Positions 31,098 through 42,090 of a DNA stretch of 64,000 nucleotides are shown here, one piece after another. The notes under the pieces are model-generated. The model was not told the DNA's origin. It saw only the letters and a program-made list of their open reading frames with translations, and ran no database searches. Position numbers and translations under genes: made by a program. The number at the start of each line of letters is the position of its first letter. The stretch's first letter is position 1. The DNA comes from Prorocentrum cordatum. Lineage: Eukaryota; Sar; Dinophyceae; Prorocentrales; Prorocentraceae. The DNA is taken from contig CAUYUJ010019604.1 of NCBI GenBank assembly GCA_963575745.1, positions 544,776 to 608,775 of the forward strand. Reading direction: 5' to 3'.

Positions 31098-32458
31098 ATG
31101 CCCAGGCCCGCTGCGGGCGCGCCCGCGGCCGAGGAGCGGCAGCCGCCAGAGCTGCGCGCCGCCGCTCAGCCCGCGGCGAAAGGGGTTCGTCGGGGCAGCG
31201 CGGTGGAGACGGCAGCGCAGGCTGAGAAGGCAGGGCCAGCGCAGCCCGCGGCAGGTCAGCAGCCGAGCCAGAGCGAGGCCGCCAGGGAGGGCAATCCAGC
31301 GGCGGCTGAGCAGTCGAGACCGAGCGATGCCGCAGCGAGGGGCAATCCAAGGGCGCGTCAACAGCTCGGCACCGCGGGCGCGTCCCAGCGGAGCTTTCAG
31401 CGGCGACCCGCGCCAGGCGCGGCTGCGGCGGCTGTTGAGACGCAGGCTAGCGGCCAGCGCTCCAGATGGAGATCAGCCTCGGGCCTGCCTGGCGCGCGAC
31501 CAGGACGTCGCTCCAGAGTCGCAGGCGGTGGCGGACAGGACAGGAGCCGCGGCGCTGGCGCCAGCGAGGGATTCGCTCGTCGAGGGCACTTCGGAAGGGG
31601 GCGGAGGAAAGAGTGGCCCTGGAGGCGGCCGACCACTGCCTGGCAACGTCGGCTCCGCTTGCTGAAGTTGCCCCCCCGCGTGGAGGCGGCAGCAGAGGTA
31701 GCAGCGGAGGCGGCGGCAGATGTCGCCCACCCCGCGGGGGCGACAGCTGAGGTAGAGGCAGAGGCAGAGAGAGGCATAATCAGAAGCGGAGGCGGCAGCA
31801 GGAGTTCCCCCCCCGCGGAGGCGGCAGCTGAGGTAGAGGCACCGGCAGAGGCAGAGGCAGAAGTGGGGGCGGCAGCAGGAGTTCCCCCCCCTGCGGAGGC
31901 GCCCGCCGAGGAACCGATGGAGGGCGCGGCAGCTGGGGCAGCTCTTCAGGGCCCAGGGCCACCGTGGATGCGATACTTGATGCAGATGCGCGCGGGCCAG
32001 TCGATGTCGGGGCGACTCCTGAGGGCGCGGCAGTCGTAGACCACGGCGCCACCCAGACACCAGCCGACCAGGAGTGCCGCGAAGTGGGGGCCCTCGCGCC
32101 TCCGCTGGCTAGGCGCGCATCGAGCTCGGCATTGGGCGAGAGGGCAGTCGACCCCAGAGTTGAGGTTCCGAAGGATGCAAAGGGGGCAGTTGGCTCAGCA
32201 GCGAGCCCGCCAGCTGCGCCCGCGGCCGAGGAGGCAGAGCTGCCAGCATCCATTGCTGAAAACGTATCCAATATTGCAGACAGCATGGAGGTCGACTTCT
32301 CGCAGGCGCGCTCTCTCGGGTGGGCATCCTCGCAGGAGCCGGGCGCGGCGGCGGCCATGGACTGCCTCCCCGACGTGTCCGAGGGCGGCGGCTCGACCGC
32401 CCCTGACAGTCCTGTCGCAGCAGAAGAGGGCCCAGAGGCAATGGCGGGTGAATGTTGA
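31098..32458 (+). CDS. Ala/Glu-rich low-complexity ORFs, coding status doubtful
   Basis: A frame from 31098 is open for 313 codons; a second frame (31964-32458) continues as an acidic Ala/Glu-rich sequence ending EEGPEAMAGEC. The middle, 31680-31920, is a degenerate GAGGCGGCAG(A/C) repeat. The 32200-32320 part (ASIAENVSNIADSMEVDFSQ) looks natural. It could be a disordered protein with a frame break near 31960, or repeat-driven open frames. Confidence 0.25.
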
Positions 32459-32790
32459 ATTCTTCGGCCGCCCATTAGTTGTTGGCGATGCTCTTGCTTT
32501 AGTTGCGTTGATTTTCGCCGTCCATTAATAACTGTGGGCAATGTCTTTGCATTAGTTGCATTAGTTGTCCGGCAAATTTCGGTGGCCCTGGCAGTTTCGC
32601 AGGCGTTCGGGATTGCCGGGGTGCCTCGAGCGGTTTTGACCTCCGGCAGCATCGCCCGAGAAGCCGAAACTGCCGAGCAACTTTGCAACTCATGCAAATC
32701 ATGGCCGACAACTAACGCAACCGATTTAAATGATTGCCGACAGCTAATGCCACCAAGTCAAGAACGCATGCAACTAATGCAACGAATACC
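32459..32790. repeat. Inverted pair of TTGCATTAGTTG arrays
   Basis: The left part (32460-32575) has TTGCATTAGTTG-type words, and the right part (32690-32790) has the reverse complement CAACTAATGCAA-type words. A 110-bp unique core lies between them. Shared words include GCATTAGTTGTCGGC and variants. Same motif family as 18.54-19.09 kb. Confidence 0.65.
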
Positions 32791-33064
32791 GATGGGGCAA
32801 TGGGCAATGGCGCAGTGGCCATGCTTCACCCTGGCGCAGGTCGGCCATCGCCCTCCTTGTCTCCGCGCCCCCCCCCCCCCCCCCGCGCACCCCAGGGGGC
32901 CAGTCTTCAAGACGAGCCCCTTTCATCGCATCTCCTGGTTTGGATCCGACAGCCCCCTGGGCTGAATTTGCGTTTCTGCCCGTGGCTCATGGGCCGCAGC
33001 CCCATTACCCCTGGGCCCATGGGCCCAATGGACCCATCGGTCATTGTCGCGTCGTCTTGGAGTC
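32791..33064. other. No gene seen
   Basis: GGGCAATGGG-type words, a C-run at 32869-32884 and GGGCCCATGGGCCC words. Confidence 0.6.
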
Positions 33065-33770
33065 ATGGCACCGTTTTTACGAGGCGCCCCAGAGGTCCGC
33101 ACGCCGCTTTCGAAGAAGGCCATTCGGTTGCAGCGCGCCCGCATGAATGTTGATATCAAGGCGACGCTGCAATGTAATATGCGCGACACCATCGAGCAGG
33201 GCCGGCCAGTCACGCGCGGGCCAGCGTTCAGTGTAACGGAGTTGGCAGCCTACGTTCTCGAGCGCCCTGCTGAACTCTGGGGGGATACCTATCAGCTCCG
33301 CCTGAACATTGACCACCTCTTCGCGCGCGAGATTGTAGAGAGGGGCCGACGTGGATGCGGAACCATTTCGCGCCGAGGATGTTGTTCAACGGCGTCATGG
33401 AGCTTCGCAGGGGCACGCGCAAAGACGTCCACTCTGGCGCCGCCGGGCCCGTCCCAGATCTCGATGCATGCATGGCAGGATTCCAGTGCGATTCCACGTC
33501 AGCACTCAGTGAGAAGTCGAGGTCAGCCAGGGGGTCCTTCATGAAAGAGGAGGGAAAGACTGGCTCGACTGGCATTGGTTGTCTCGCGTACATCGAGGCA
33601 AAGAACCTCGGCGCTGGCAAGGCGGGCGACGCAGACCTGGGCCATTTGGCGGGGTTTGCAACGGCGCTCGGCTACACGGCGGAGGCGTTCACCCTCGGCG
33701 CCCTCGCGCACGGGCGCCCTCTGTCTCGAGTTCGCAACTGCATCATCGGCGCGAGGGTGGTCGACCGTTC
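33065..33770 (+). CDS. C5-cytosine DNA methyltransferase-like, N-terminal motifs, frameshifted
   Basis: Reads as the first half of a diverged C5-MTase. Frame 1 (33065-33350, from ATG MAPFLRGAPE) ends in LRLNIDHLFAREIVERGRR, like the end of motif I/II. A one-step frame change at about 33350 gives MRNHFAPRMLFNGVMELRRG, as in the family. Then comes DLDACMAGFQCDSTSALS, the motif IV position, with the catalytic Cys at 33487-33489 and Gln where Pro is usual. GKTGSTGIGCLAYIEAKNL is the motif VI region with ENV changed to EAKN. LGYTAEAFTLGALAHGRPLS-RVRN is motif VIII. Altered PC and ENV motifs plus the frame break suggest a decayed copy, or sequencing error at the break. The rest lies at 35.2-35.8 kb. 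Confidence 0.6.
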
Positions 33771-34690
33771 CCGCGGCAGCGATGGCCATGGGGCTCCGTC
33801 GCGGCTCCCGACAGCCGGCGACGCCCATCAGCAGCCTCCGCGTTGGCCAATGAATCCGCCACGCCTCGCGCGTGCCCCGTGCCCCATGACCCGCGCCCCC
33901 GCGCCCCATGCCCCGCGCTTCGCGCCCCGTGCCCCATGACATCCGACTGGGTTGAGGGATGGCCCCAAGAGCGCTTCAGGAGAGCTCCGAGAGGGCCCTG
34001 GAGGTGTCCAAGAGGGCCCAAACCAAACTCGTGCATGTGTGCATGTGGCTTTGGGTGGCTGTTCGTGGCTGTGGCTGTGGGTGCCTGTCCGTGGCTGTGG
34101 TTGTTCGTGGCTGTGGGTGGCTGTTCGTGGCTGCGGCTGTGGGCCATGCTCATGCATGTGCACGTGGCTGTGTGTGGCTGTTCGTGGCTGTGGCTGCGGG
34201 TGGCTGTTCGTGACTGTTGCTGTGGGTGATGCGTGATGCTCGTGCGTGTGTGCACGTGGCTGTGGGTGGCTGTTCGTGGCTGTGGCCGCGCGTATCTGTG
34301 GGTGATTGTTCGTTTGGGCGCTCGTGCGCGTGGCTGTGAGCGGTTGTCCGTGGCTGCGGCCGCGAGTGGCTGCTCGTGAATATTGGTTTCGGGCATGGGC
34401 GAGGCTCGCGCATATGGCTGTGGGTGGCTGTTCGTGGCTGTGGGTGGCTGTTCGCTTCTGTGGAGTATTCTAGGCGGTCTTGGGCTGGTGTGTTGATGGG
34501 TGACTCTGGTGGGTGCATGGCTGGAATCTTCTTGGCGGCGGCCTCGTGCTGTGGAGGTTCCGTGGACTCATCCCTCGTGGTTTTGCGGCGTCGGAAAGGC
34601 CGCGCGGCTCATGGCTGGGCGTCTTGGATGATGGAGCTGCTGGTGCCCGGTTTTCTGCGCTGCTGTCAGAGCTTCCGACGTGGGATGTAG
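33771..34690. repeat. GTGGCTGTTC-type repeats between the two methyltransferase parts
   Basis: 33840-33945 is GCCCCATGCCCC-like. 34040-34460 is built of roughly 10-bp words (GTGGCTGTTC, GTGGCTGTGG, GGTGGCTGTT). It may lie in an intron of the flanking methyltransferase. Confidence 0.75.
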
Positions 34691-34771
34691 TGGGTGCGGT
34701 GGTCCCTCCTCCTCCTCCTGCTCCTGCTCCTGTTCCCCCTTCTTCTCCTCCTCCTCCTCCTCCTCCTCCTC

Positions 34772-34802
<31 letters not shown>

Positions 34803-34905
34803 TCCCCCACCCCCGCCCCCTGCTTCCTGCGCCTTCTGCTGCTGCTCCTCCTCCTCCTTCCCCCCCTTCTCTTCCCCTTCTCGCACCCCCCCCCCCCGCC
34901 CCGGG
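34691..34905. repeat. (CTC)n trinucleotide tract and C-runs
   Basis: About 110 bp of CTC units at 34690-34795, then C-rich sequence with a C-run at 34887. Confidence 0.95.
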
Positions 34906-35211
34906 GGCGCCCAAACAGCTCTCGAGGGACATCCGATGGGGTTGAATGGAGCAGGCGACCTGGCCACGCGCACCCTGCAGCCAACAGGGCGGGCGGGATT
35001 TGTCGTCGACGGCCTCGGCGCCCCAGACAATCGAGCCCTTCAGTTGCCGGGGGTTTCAGCGCGCCGACGATGCTGACATGGCGCGCGATCCGAAGAGGGG
35101 CATCACATCACGGGCGCCCGCTAGAGCGCAGAGGCAGCCGAAACATTTCGGGGTGGACCGCGCGCAGGCCTTCCATGGGGCCAGGGGCAGCGCCTCGAGC
35201 AGCCGCCCACA

Positions 35212-35764
35212 ATGGATCCCGATCTTAAGGGCGCGACGGCCTCCTTGGGCAGGCGAATGTCTGAGAGGGCTCATCTGTTGGAGCGCTGCTACGGGGGCGA
35301 GGTGGGAGAGGCCGCGCACGGCCTGAACTTGGGCCACTCGTTCAATCTCGCTGCTAATGGCGGGGTCTCCCCTTGCGTCGCGAGCACCGCCGGGCCCCGG
35401 CGTCGGATGGCTCGCAGGGAGGTCCCAGGCCCCGAGGTTTTATCTTTGCAGGGATTCGATTTCGAGCGCCAGAGTACGATCAAGGTCAGGGGGGGGGGGG
35501 GGGGGGCATTTCACCACTGCGGAGATGGTGGACCAGGCAGGCAACGCGTTCTGCGGGCGCGTTGCGGTCTCAGCCTTCACCTCCATCTCTGTCGGCGTCG
35601 ATTGGGCGCTGACTGACGCGTCGGACACCCCCTCGCCGACGCTGGAGGGCCAGCCCGCGGGCTCCGCGGGCGACGAGGCTGACCAGGACCAGTCGGATGA
35701 TGTGGGTGATTCGGATGACGTTGCGGTGCAGATCGCCAGGGAGGACTCGCTCCTCGCCTGCTAG
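35212..35764 (+). CDS. C5-cytosine DNA methyltransferase-like, C-terminal motifs IX and X
   Basis: Frame 1 (35212-35488) holds LNLGHSFNLAANGGVSPCVA, then RRRMARREVPGPEVLSLQGF, a good motif IX (R-x-x-x-x-E-x-x-x-LQGF). A run of about 18 G (35489-35506) follows, after which the frame is shifted by one: HFTTAEMVDQAGNAFCGRVA, the motif X signature (AGNAF), then an acidic tail to the TAG at 35762-35764. The poly-G could be a homopolymer length error, a short intron or a real frameshift. With 33.07-33.77 kb it makes one methyltransferase with about 1.4 kb of repeat-filled sequence between. Confidence 0.55.
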
Positions 35765-36750
35765 GCCTGCGGCCTCGGTCGGGCCCGGGGCTTGGGAACA
35801 GGGGTGTGCATTGCGCACATTGCAGAATCGTCTCTCCTCCTTGTCTTGCCTCTCTCTTTATCCCTTTGCCTTCTCCTGCAACCTCCTGCCCCTTCCATTT
35901 CCCCTCCTTCTCCCGCCTCTTCCACATCAGGCGATCGTTAAGAGCCCCGACCCCTCGCCGCGGCGCCTCGCCCCGGCGCCTCGGGCCTCGGGCGCCTCGG
36001 TGCCTCGGGCGACTCGGTGCCTCGGGCGCCTCGGCGCCTCGGGCGCCTCGGGTGCCTCGAGCGCGCTGGGCGCCTCGCGAGGATGACGCGAACGCATGTC
36101 GAAGAGGTCTCGCGGTCAGCTCGGGGCCTGCCAGCGCCGCTCTCAGGAGGGGGAGGAAAAGGAGAAGGGGGTGGAAGCCGCGGCGAGGTTCGACGGGAAC
36201 GCCGCATCTGATTGCTAGTGCACTCGCGGCGCGGCCCCGCCCCGTTCGCTCTCCCTGATCCCATTGCCCCGCGAGGGGCCCGGCTTCCCGCGCCCCCTCG
36301 CCACTCCAAAAACAACAGGTTCACCGTCGGTGTGTCGTCGAGAAAAAGGATGATGGTCAGTTGATGATCCAACCAGGCGCGGACGTCATAAGGGACCCCA
36401 GCAACGCGTTACATCGATCAACGTGCGTGCGACACGTGCATATTGCATCTCGCATGTCTCATGGCACGTTGCGTCGCGTCTGTGTCCGCGCGCTGAATTG
36501 CCGGCGTCGGAAGTGCTCGCTGAGCATTTTTCCAAACAAAAAAGCCGTCTTTGATGGGAACAGGCTGATTTATGATGCTTGATCCAGGGCAGTGGCCGAA
36601 GATGGGCTTCGAAGTGTGGGAGTGGGTCTCCGCTGGGCATGCGAAATCCCATTGCGTGCGCACGCCCGACGACGCGCTGATTTTACAACGCGCCAATAAC
36701 ACTTGCACGCGGTGCCAATTTCGACGAAGACGTCATTACCTAGCAGCTTG
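35765..36750. other. No gene seen; (CTCGGGCGC)n run
   Basis: Polypyrimidine at 35826-35930, then a 9-bp-type CTCGGGCGC/CTCGGTGCC array at 35965-36075, then mixed sequence. Confidence 0.6.
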
Positions 36751-37640
36751 TTCTGATAGGTTTCTAATAGGGTCAAAAGAGAGCAGCAGATGACTCCACA
36801 GGGGGGTCTGGGCGGGTGCCGGACAGGGTGCCGCAGAAGTCGTTTTTTAAGCCAACAGTCACACACTTCGTGCTCTTCGACCTCCCAGAACTCCATTCCC
36901 GGGCCACATTTTGAATGCCCGGAGCCAACTGTAGGCCACTTCGTGGTCTTCGAGTTCCCAGAACTCCATTCCCGGGCCACATTTTGAATGCCCGGAGCCA
37001 ACTGTAGGCCACTTCGTGCTCTTCGAGTTCCCAGAACTTTGAATGCCCTGCCAACTGTAGGCCACTTCGTGTCTTCGAGTTCCCAGAACTCCATTCCCGG
37101 GCCAGATTTTGGATGCCCGGAGCCAACTGTAGGCCACTTCGTGTCTTCGAGTTCCCAGAACTCCATTCCTGGGCATGATTTTGAATGCCCGGAGCCAACT
37201 GTAGGCCACTTCGTGTTCTTCGAGTTCCCAGAACTCCATTCCCGGGCCACATTTTGAATGCTGAGGCAGGCTGAGGCTGAGGCTGAGGCAGGCTGATGCT
37301 GAGGCAGGCTGAGGCTGAGGCTGAGGCTGATGCGGGCTGAGGCTGAGGCAGCCTGAGGCTGGCGCCGAGGCTGAAGGCAGACTGAGGCTGAGGCTGAAGC
37401 AGGCTGAGGCTGAGGCTGAGGCAGGCTGAGGCTGAGGCAGGCTGAGGCTGAGGCTGAGGCAGGCTGAGGGTGAGGCTGTGTCTGTGACTGCCGTTGCCAC
37501 TGCGACTGTCATCGCGAATGCGACTACGACTGCGAGAACAGCACAACTCTACAACTGGATTCTCATTTGGATCTCAAGGGGAATGCTTCCAGATATGCTC
37601 CTACACATCGCTGTTAGGTTGCTTTGCCGGGATAATTTTT
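36751..37640. repeat. Composite repeat C, copy 1
   Basis: Parts in order: a conserved 100-bp head (36753-36860) beginning TTCTGATAGGTTTCTAATAG and containing AGCAGATGACTCC and GGGGGGTCTGGGCGGG; about five 73-bp units (36885-37258, with CCCAGAACTCCATTCCCGGG); a GGCTGA hexamer array (37259-37475); and a conserved 130-bp tail (37505-37635) ending GTTGCTTTGCCGGGATAAT. Copy 2 follows in tandem. Confidence 0.9.
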
Positions 37641-37888
37641 CATCTCAGCCAGTTGCCGCGCGAAGATCGGTCGTTGCCCGACCGGGGACCGCGCGCCATC
37701 AAGCAGACGAAGGAATCACAGGAGGGGGAAGAGGCGTGCCCAACTGGCATGTCATTGCCAAGATCATGGGGGGGGGGGAAGGCGCGCTCGCGGTAGCGTC
37801 CTGCGCAATTGTCTGGTTATTGTTCATGTATAGTTGATCAGTTGGTTGGGGGCGTCTGCGTGGCAAGGCATTTTTACTTAACAGCTCT
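37641..37888. other. Spacer between composite repeat copies
   Basis: Unique sequence with a G-run near 37770. No protein-like ORF. Confidence 0.7.
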
Positions 37889-38740
37889 TGCTGATAGGTT
37901 TCTAGTGGTTTCAAAAAAGAGCAGCAGATGACTCCACGGGGGGGTCGGGGCGGGACCCGGACAGGCTGCCGCCGCGGCTGCCGCCGAAGCTGAAATCGCT
38001 TTGGATATCCTCTCAAAATCGCTCTTGGTGCTCCCAGAACTCCATTCCCGGGCCACATTTTGGATGCCCGGAGCCAACTGTAGGCCACTTCGTGCTCTTC
38101 GATTTCCCAGAACTCCATTCCCGGGCCACATTTTGGATGCCCGGAGCCAACTGTAGGCCACTTCGTGCTCTTCAAGTTCCCAGAACTCCATTCCTGGGCA
38201 TGATTTTGAATGCCCGGAGCCAATTCTTCTAGTTCCCAGTCCATTCCTGGGCCACATTTTGAATGCTGAGGCAGGCTGATGCTGAGGCAGGCTGAGGCTG
38301 AGGCAGGCTGAGGCTGAGGCCGAGGCTGAAGGCAGACTGAGGCTGAGGCTGAAGCAGGCTGAGGCTGAGGCTGAGGCAGGCTGAGGCTGAGGCTGAGGCT
38401 GAGGCTGAGGCTGAGGCAGGCTGAGGCTGAGGCTGAGGCTGAGGCAGGCTGAGGCTGAGGCCGAGGCTGAAGGCAGACTGAGGCTGAGGCTGAAGCAGGC
38501 TGAGGCTGAGGCTGAGGCAGGCTGAGGCTGAGGCAGGCTGAGGCTGAGGCTGAGGCAGGCTGAGGCTGAGGCTGTGACTGCGACTGCCGTTGCCGCTGCG
38601 ACTGTCATCGCGAATGCGACTACGACTGCGAGAACAGCAGAATTCGACAACTGGATTTTCATTTGAATCTTAAGGGGAATGCTTTCAGATATGCTTCTAC
38701 ACATCGCTGTTAGGTTGCTTTGCCGGGATAATATTGTTAG
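37889..38740. repeat. Composite repeat C, copy 2
   Basis: Same order as copy 1: head at 37889-37990 (TGATAGGTTTCTAGTGG), three to four 73-bp units at 38038-38265, a longer GGCTGA array at 38265-38575, and a tail at 38600-38735. Similar throughout but diverged, so the tandem duplication is not very recent. Confidence 0.9.
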
Positions 38741-38897
38741 TTGGAAGGCATGCGCGCGCATGCGCGTGTAACTCTGTGTTTGCATGTGCGTTCGCATGTG
38801 TATCTGTCCGCGTCTGCGAACGCGTGCGCATGCGATGTCAGTCGCGCGTTGCGCGGGCCGCTTCGGGACAGGCAGCGTGCAATTTTGGCGCCGAGGG

Positions 38898-39990
38898 GGC
38901 TTGATCAAGACTTTCGTGACAGATGCTGGGCAGGAGCATTCGCATTACCATTGGGCTAATGCGCCGAACATCAATGAGACATCGAGATCGATCGCGCACG
39001 ACGCAAGCGGCGGCGCTGACAAGGATGCGCTGGAGAGGTTCAACGCATTGCGCGACGAGTTCGATTGGGGCTGCGGGGTGGAGGCGGGGGGCGGCCGCGG
39101 CACGGCCGGCAAGCTTGGCGACAACATGCTGGCCGACAAGGATCAGAAGGGCGCCCGCGTTTGCATCTCGCGTTTGCGCGCGCGCCCCAGTGTCATGCGT
39201 CATTTTGCAGCGCGCGTTGCGCATTGCATCTGAGCGCGCACTCGCAACGCAACAGTGCGATGCAGAAACTGGATGCAGCGCGTCGCCATGGCAATGGCAA
39301 ATGCATCGTCTCACGGGGGCAAATGCCAGCGATGCGATCTCTGCCCTCCAGCCGCGCGCGCCCACCTGCATGCAGCGCCCCGTGTCTGCCCACAACCTGC
39401 AAAACGCAATGCGTTCCCATCAGCTGGGGAAAGGCGAGATCCCAGAGAAGCTCAGGACGCACTTTGAGCAGGCATGGCGGGCATCCTTCACAACGCGCGC
39501 AAGGAGGCGATGCAGCTCAAGTCGAGGATGACAAAGCACATGGACAAGCCATCTGTCAGGGAGCACTACGACATGCTCACGACGAGGCTGCCGCAAATGC
39601 CGGACGCGCTGCGGCGCTGCTATTTTGCGCAAGCACATGTGGTCACGCCATGCGCGCATTGCGTTTATGGTTTGCCTGTGTGTGCATGCGTGTATGCGGG
39701 CAGTTTCGCTTTGCATGTGCCCTTATCATTCCGCGGCAGGTTCGCGCCGCACAGGTTTCCCATCGCGCGCCGCGCCCCGACCCGCCCCGCGCTGAGTGCG
39801 TCTGCCCGTTGTGGGCTGGGCCAGAGGACGCACGGCGCACCCTGGGGAAGGCCCGGGAATTCGGCTTCGACCACAACAACCAGCCCTTCAACGTCAAGTC
39901 GCTGACCGATATTCTGGAGAATGCTGCGGCCGTGCTGAAGGGTTTATACGAGAACTCCGCGTCCCCCCTCAGCCCTGTCCTGGATGTTCC
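38898..39990 (+). CDS. Putative multi-exon gene of unknown function
   Basis: Protein-like blocks on the plus strand: 38900-39180 (LIKTFVTDAGQEHSHYHWAN, then DKDALERFNALRDEFDWGCG and LGDNMLADKDQKGARV); 39425-39640 (LGKGEIPEKLRTHFEQ, then in the next frame NARKEAMQLKSRMTKHMDKP and YDMLTTRLPQMPDALRRCYF); and 39825-39960 (ARRTLGKAREFGFDHNNQPF, then NVKSLTDILENAAAVLKGLY). Sequences between are GC-rich, as in introns. Family not recognised. Confidence 0.35.
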
Positions 39991-40860
39991 ACGTCATCAT
40001 TGCGGCAGATGGCGCGGTGCATCTTCGCTCATGTTGCTCATCTGGGCCGCGTGCGTTGCAGCGTGTAGTTGCACCGCGCGGCAGGCTAAATTGCGTTTGC
40101 GCGCCGTTCAGGCGCGCTGGAGATGACATGCGCGCGCGGCCCAGACGCGCTGGACTCGCCGCGCCCCGCGCGACGCATGCTTGGGCCGCGCGCCACAGCC
40201 ATGGAGAAGTCGTTGGCCGCGGCGGCGGTGAAGGCCCGCGCCTGAAAACGCGCCGCCGGCCGCTGGCGCGCGCCCGGGCGCGGCCGGGGCGTTCGGGGGT
40301 CGGGGGGGGGCGGGGGGGGGCGCGCGGCGGGCGCGGGGGCGCAGCAGTGCGACGCGACCCAGGGCGGCGGGGGGGGCCCAGGGGTGGCGCGACGCAATCC
40401 ATGCGAGGCTGGGGCGGGCAGGCGCGGAGACGACGGCGCCCGGCGCGCGCGAGTTCTCTGCGAGAGCTGCCGCCCAGCGATGATCGCGACCTCGTTCTTC
40501 TGCGTGCTAACGGCTGCCTTTTGCTCGCGCGGCCCCCTACGTTGCCCCCCCTCGCCAATGTCTGATGTTGACTTCAGTCGCCTCGCGTGCGCGGGGTGCG
40601 CGGACGCTTTGCGCATCGACTCTGTCGTTTCCACCGCGGCCGCCCCGTCATTTGACGGCGCGGGAGCGGCGCAGTGCCATTTGCAATCGGCGGAGTTCCT
40701 GCCGCCCGCGCAGTCGCTTGGAGTTCCGACCGACTGCGGTCGTTTCCGAACCGCGTTTCCCCGCCCATCTCCTTGGCTCAAGGGCTCAAGGCTCAAGGGC
40801 TCGAGGCCGGGGGGTCGGCCGCGGGGGGGGCGCGGCCGCCATTGCTGCCTTCGCCTTCGT
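39991..40860. other. No gene seen: very GC-rich
   Basis: CGCGCC words and G-runs (40290-40380, 40800-40840). Open frames on both strands from composition only. Confidence 0.55.
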
Positions 40861-41003
40861 TGAGGTCAGCGAGATTGGTTCAATTTGGGTTCAATCAGTG
40901 GGATTTAGCAGTGGGATTTATTCTCATTGGTGGGAATTCGCGAATTTGTTGGGTTGTGTCAACTTGGCGATTCATTCCATATTGAAGTTGGGATAACTGG
41001 GAT

Positions 41004-41009
41004 ATAAGT
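41004..41009 (+). promoter_or_regulatory. TATAAG word upstream of element B ORF1
   Basis: GGGATATAAGTACAC lies 14 bp before the ORF1 ATG. This is too close to be a standard TATA box for that ATG; recorded only as a possible internal promoter element. Confidence 0.15.
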
Positions 41010-41022
41010 ACACATTCTAGCC

Positions 41023-42090
41023 ATGCCGCCCTTGCAGATTGGGGAAACCATGCAAAAGCTTTTGTTTTTAGATATCGACAAGCAGAAAAGATTGAGAGAC
41101 GACGCTCGGACGGCAGATGAAGATAAAGAAAACCAGCAAGAAGCCTCGAAAGCTATGAGAACTTTGGCCGCCAAGGGCTCAGCGAAAGGTACGGGCCTGG
41201 GAGAGAATGGGACAAGTTCTCCAGGGGTTGTCCCAACTGCCACAGGGACAGACGGCTTTTTGGTGCAACTCGAGTCGCTCCTCGACAAAAAGATCGCTCC
41301 CATTAAGGATCGTATCGGCTCACTACAACTTGATGTTCTGGGAACCCAAAAGGCCTTGGCTCAGGAATTCTCGGTTGCCGTCACCCTGATCAACGATCAT
41401 GAGGTGAAGCTTGCCAACCTTGAGGCAGGTGAGACGGAGGTGCAGAAAGCCTTCAACGAAAGGATTCTGGCGGTCGAACTAGAGCAGAAGGCTCTGCGTG
41501 CTGAAATGGCGGCAAAACAACTGGAGAGCCAGTCAAGCCAGGGTCCATCCAGGAAAAAGGGTCCGCCTTGGGCCAGCACCCCAAGAGCAGACAGAGACAT
41601 CTTCATTCTTACTAACTTGGGTTGGAATCTCAAAAAGCAGGACGCTCTGGAAAAGGCGCGAGCGGTCTTGCGCCGAGCAGATGTTCCCCAGCCCACGCAT
41701 ATTGTTGCTCCTTTTGGATATGGGAGCTGCGTTGAGATCAAGTGGAGTTCGGTATCGGTGGGACTTCAAGCGGCAGCCACGATCCGCGATCTCAAGATTC
41801 CTGGGTACTTAGAAAATTTGATCTGGTGTGGACAAATCAGTACCAAGGAGGAGCGGGGCCCAGCAAAATTATTCAAGACAATTTCTAGTGCACTGGAAAA
41901 GGCAATGGGAGATCGTTCAGAAGACAGTTACGTGATTTGCTCACGGACCCGAAAATTTTTTGTCTTAGATCATCAGATTGGTGTTATCAAGGATGGGGAA
42001 TTTCTGTGGCACGAATCTTTTAAGGAAATCCCCGACGAAGCGCTCCGCAAGACGCTGAAGGACACCATTGAAGAGGCACTCTCTCTTTGA
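41023..42090 (+). CDS. Element B ORF1, coiled-coil RNA-binding-like protein (355 aa)
   Basis: Starts at ATG 41023 (MPPLQIGETMQKLLFLDIDK) and ends with TGA 42088-42090. Residues of roughly 20-60 are charged, 75-165 are a long heptad-rich coiled coil (ending AVELEQKALRAEMAAKQLES), 165-185 form a basic linker and 185-345 an alpha/beta domain with DRDIFILTNLGWNLKKQDAL and HIVAPFGYGSCVEIKWSS, which resembles an RRM-like strand order. Coiled coil plus RRM-like domain is the plan of L1-type ORF1 proteins, which trimerise and coat element RNA. The same frame continues into ORF2 after the single TGA. Confidence 0.7.
   Translation: MPPLQIGETMQKLLFLDIDKQKRLRDDARTADEDKENQQEASKAMRTLAAKGSAKGTGLGENGTSSPGVVPTATGTDGFLVQLESLLDKKIAPIKDRIGSLQLDVLGTQKALAQEFSVAVTLINDHEVKLANLEAGETEVQKAFNERILAVELEQKALRAEMAAKQLESQSSQGPSRKKGPPWASTPRADRDIFILTNLGWNLKKQDALEKARAVLRRADVPQPTHIVAPFGYGSCVEIKWSSVSVGLQAAATIRDLKIPGYLENLIWCGQISTKEERGPAKLFKTISSALEKAMGDRSEDSYVICSRTRKFFVLDHQIGVIKDGEFLWHESFKEIPDEALRKTLKDTIEEALSL

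Noticed and set aside
37259-38575. Long Ser-Leu-Pro-Gln ORFs on the minus strand
   Set aside because: Translation of the GGCTGA hexamer arrays.
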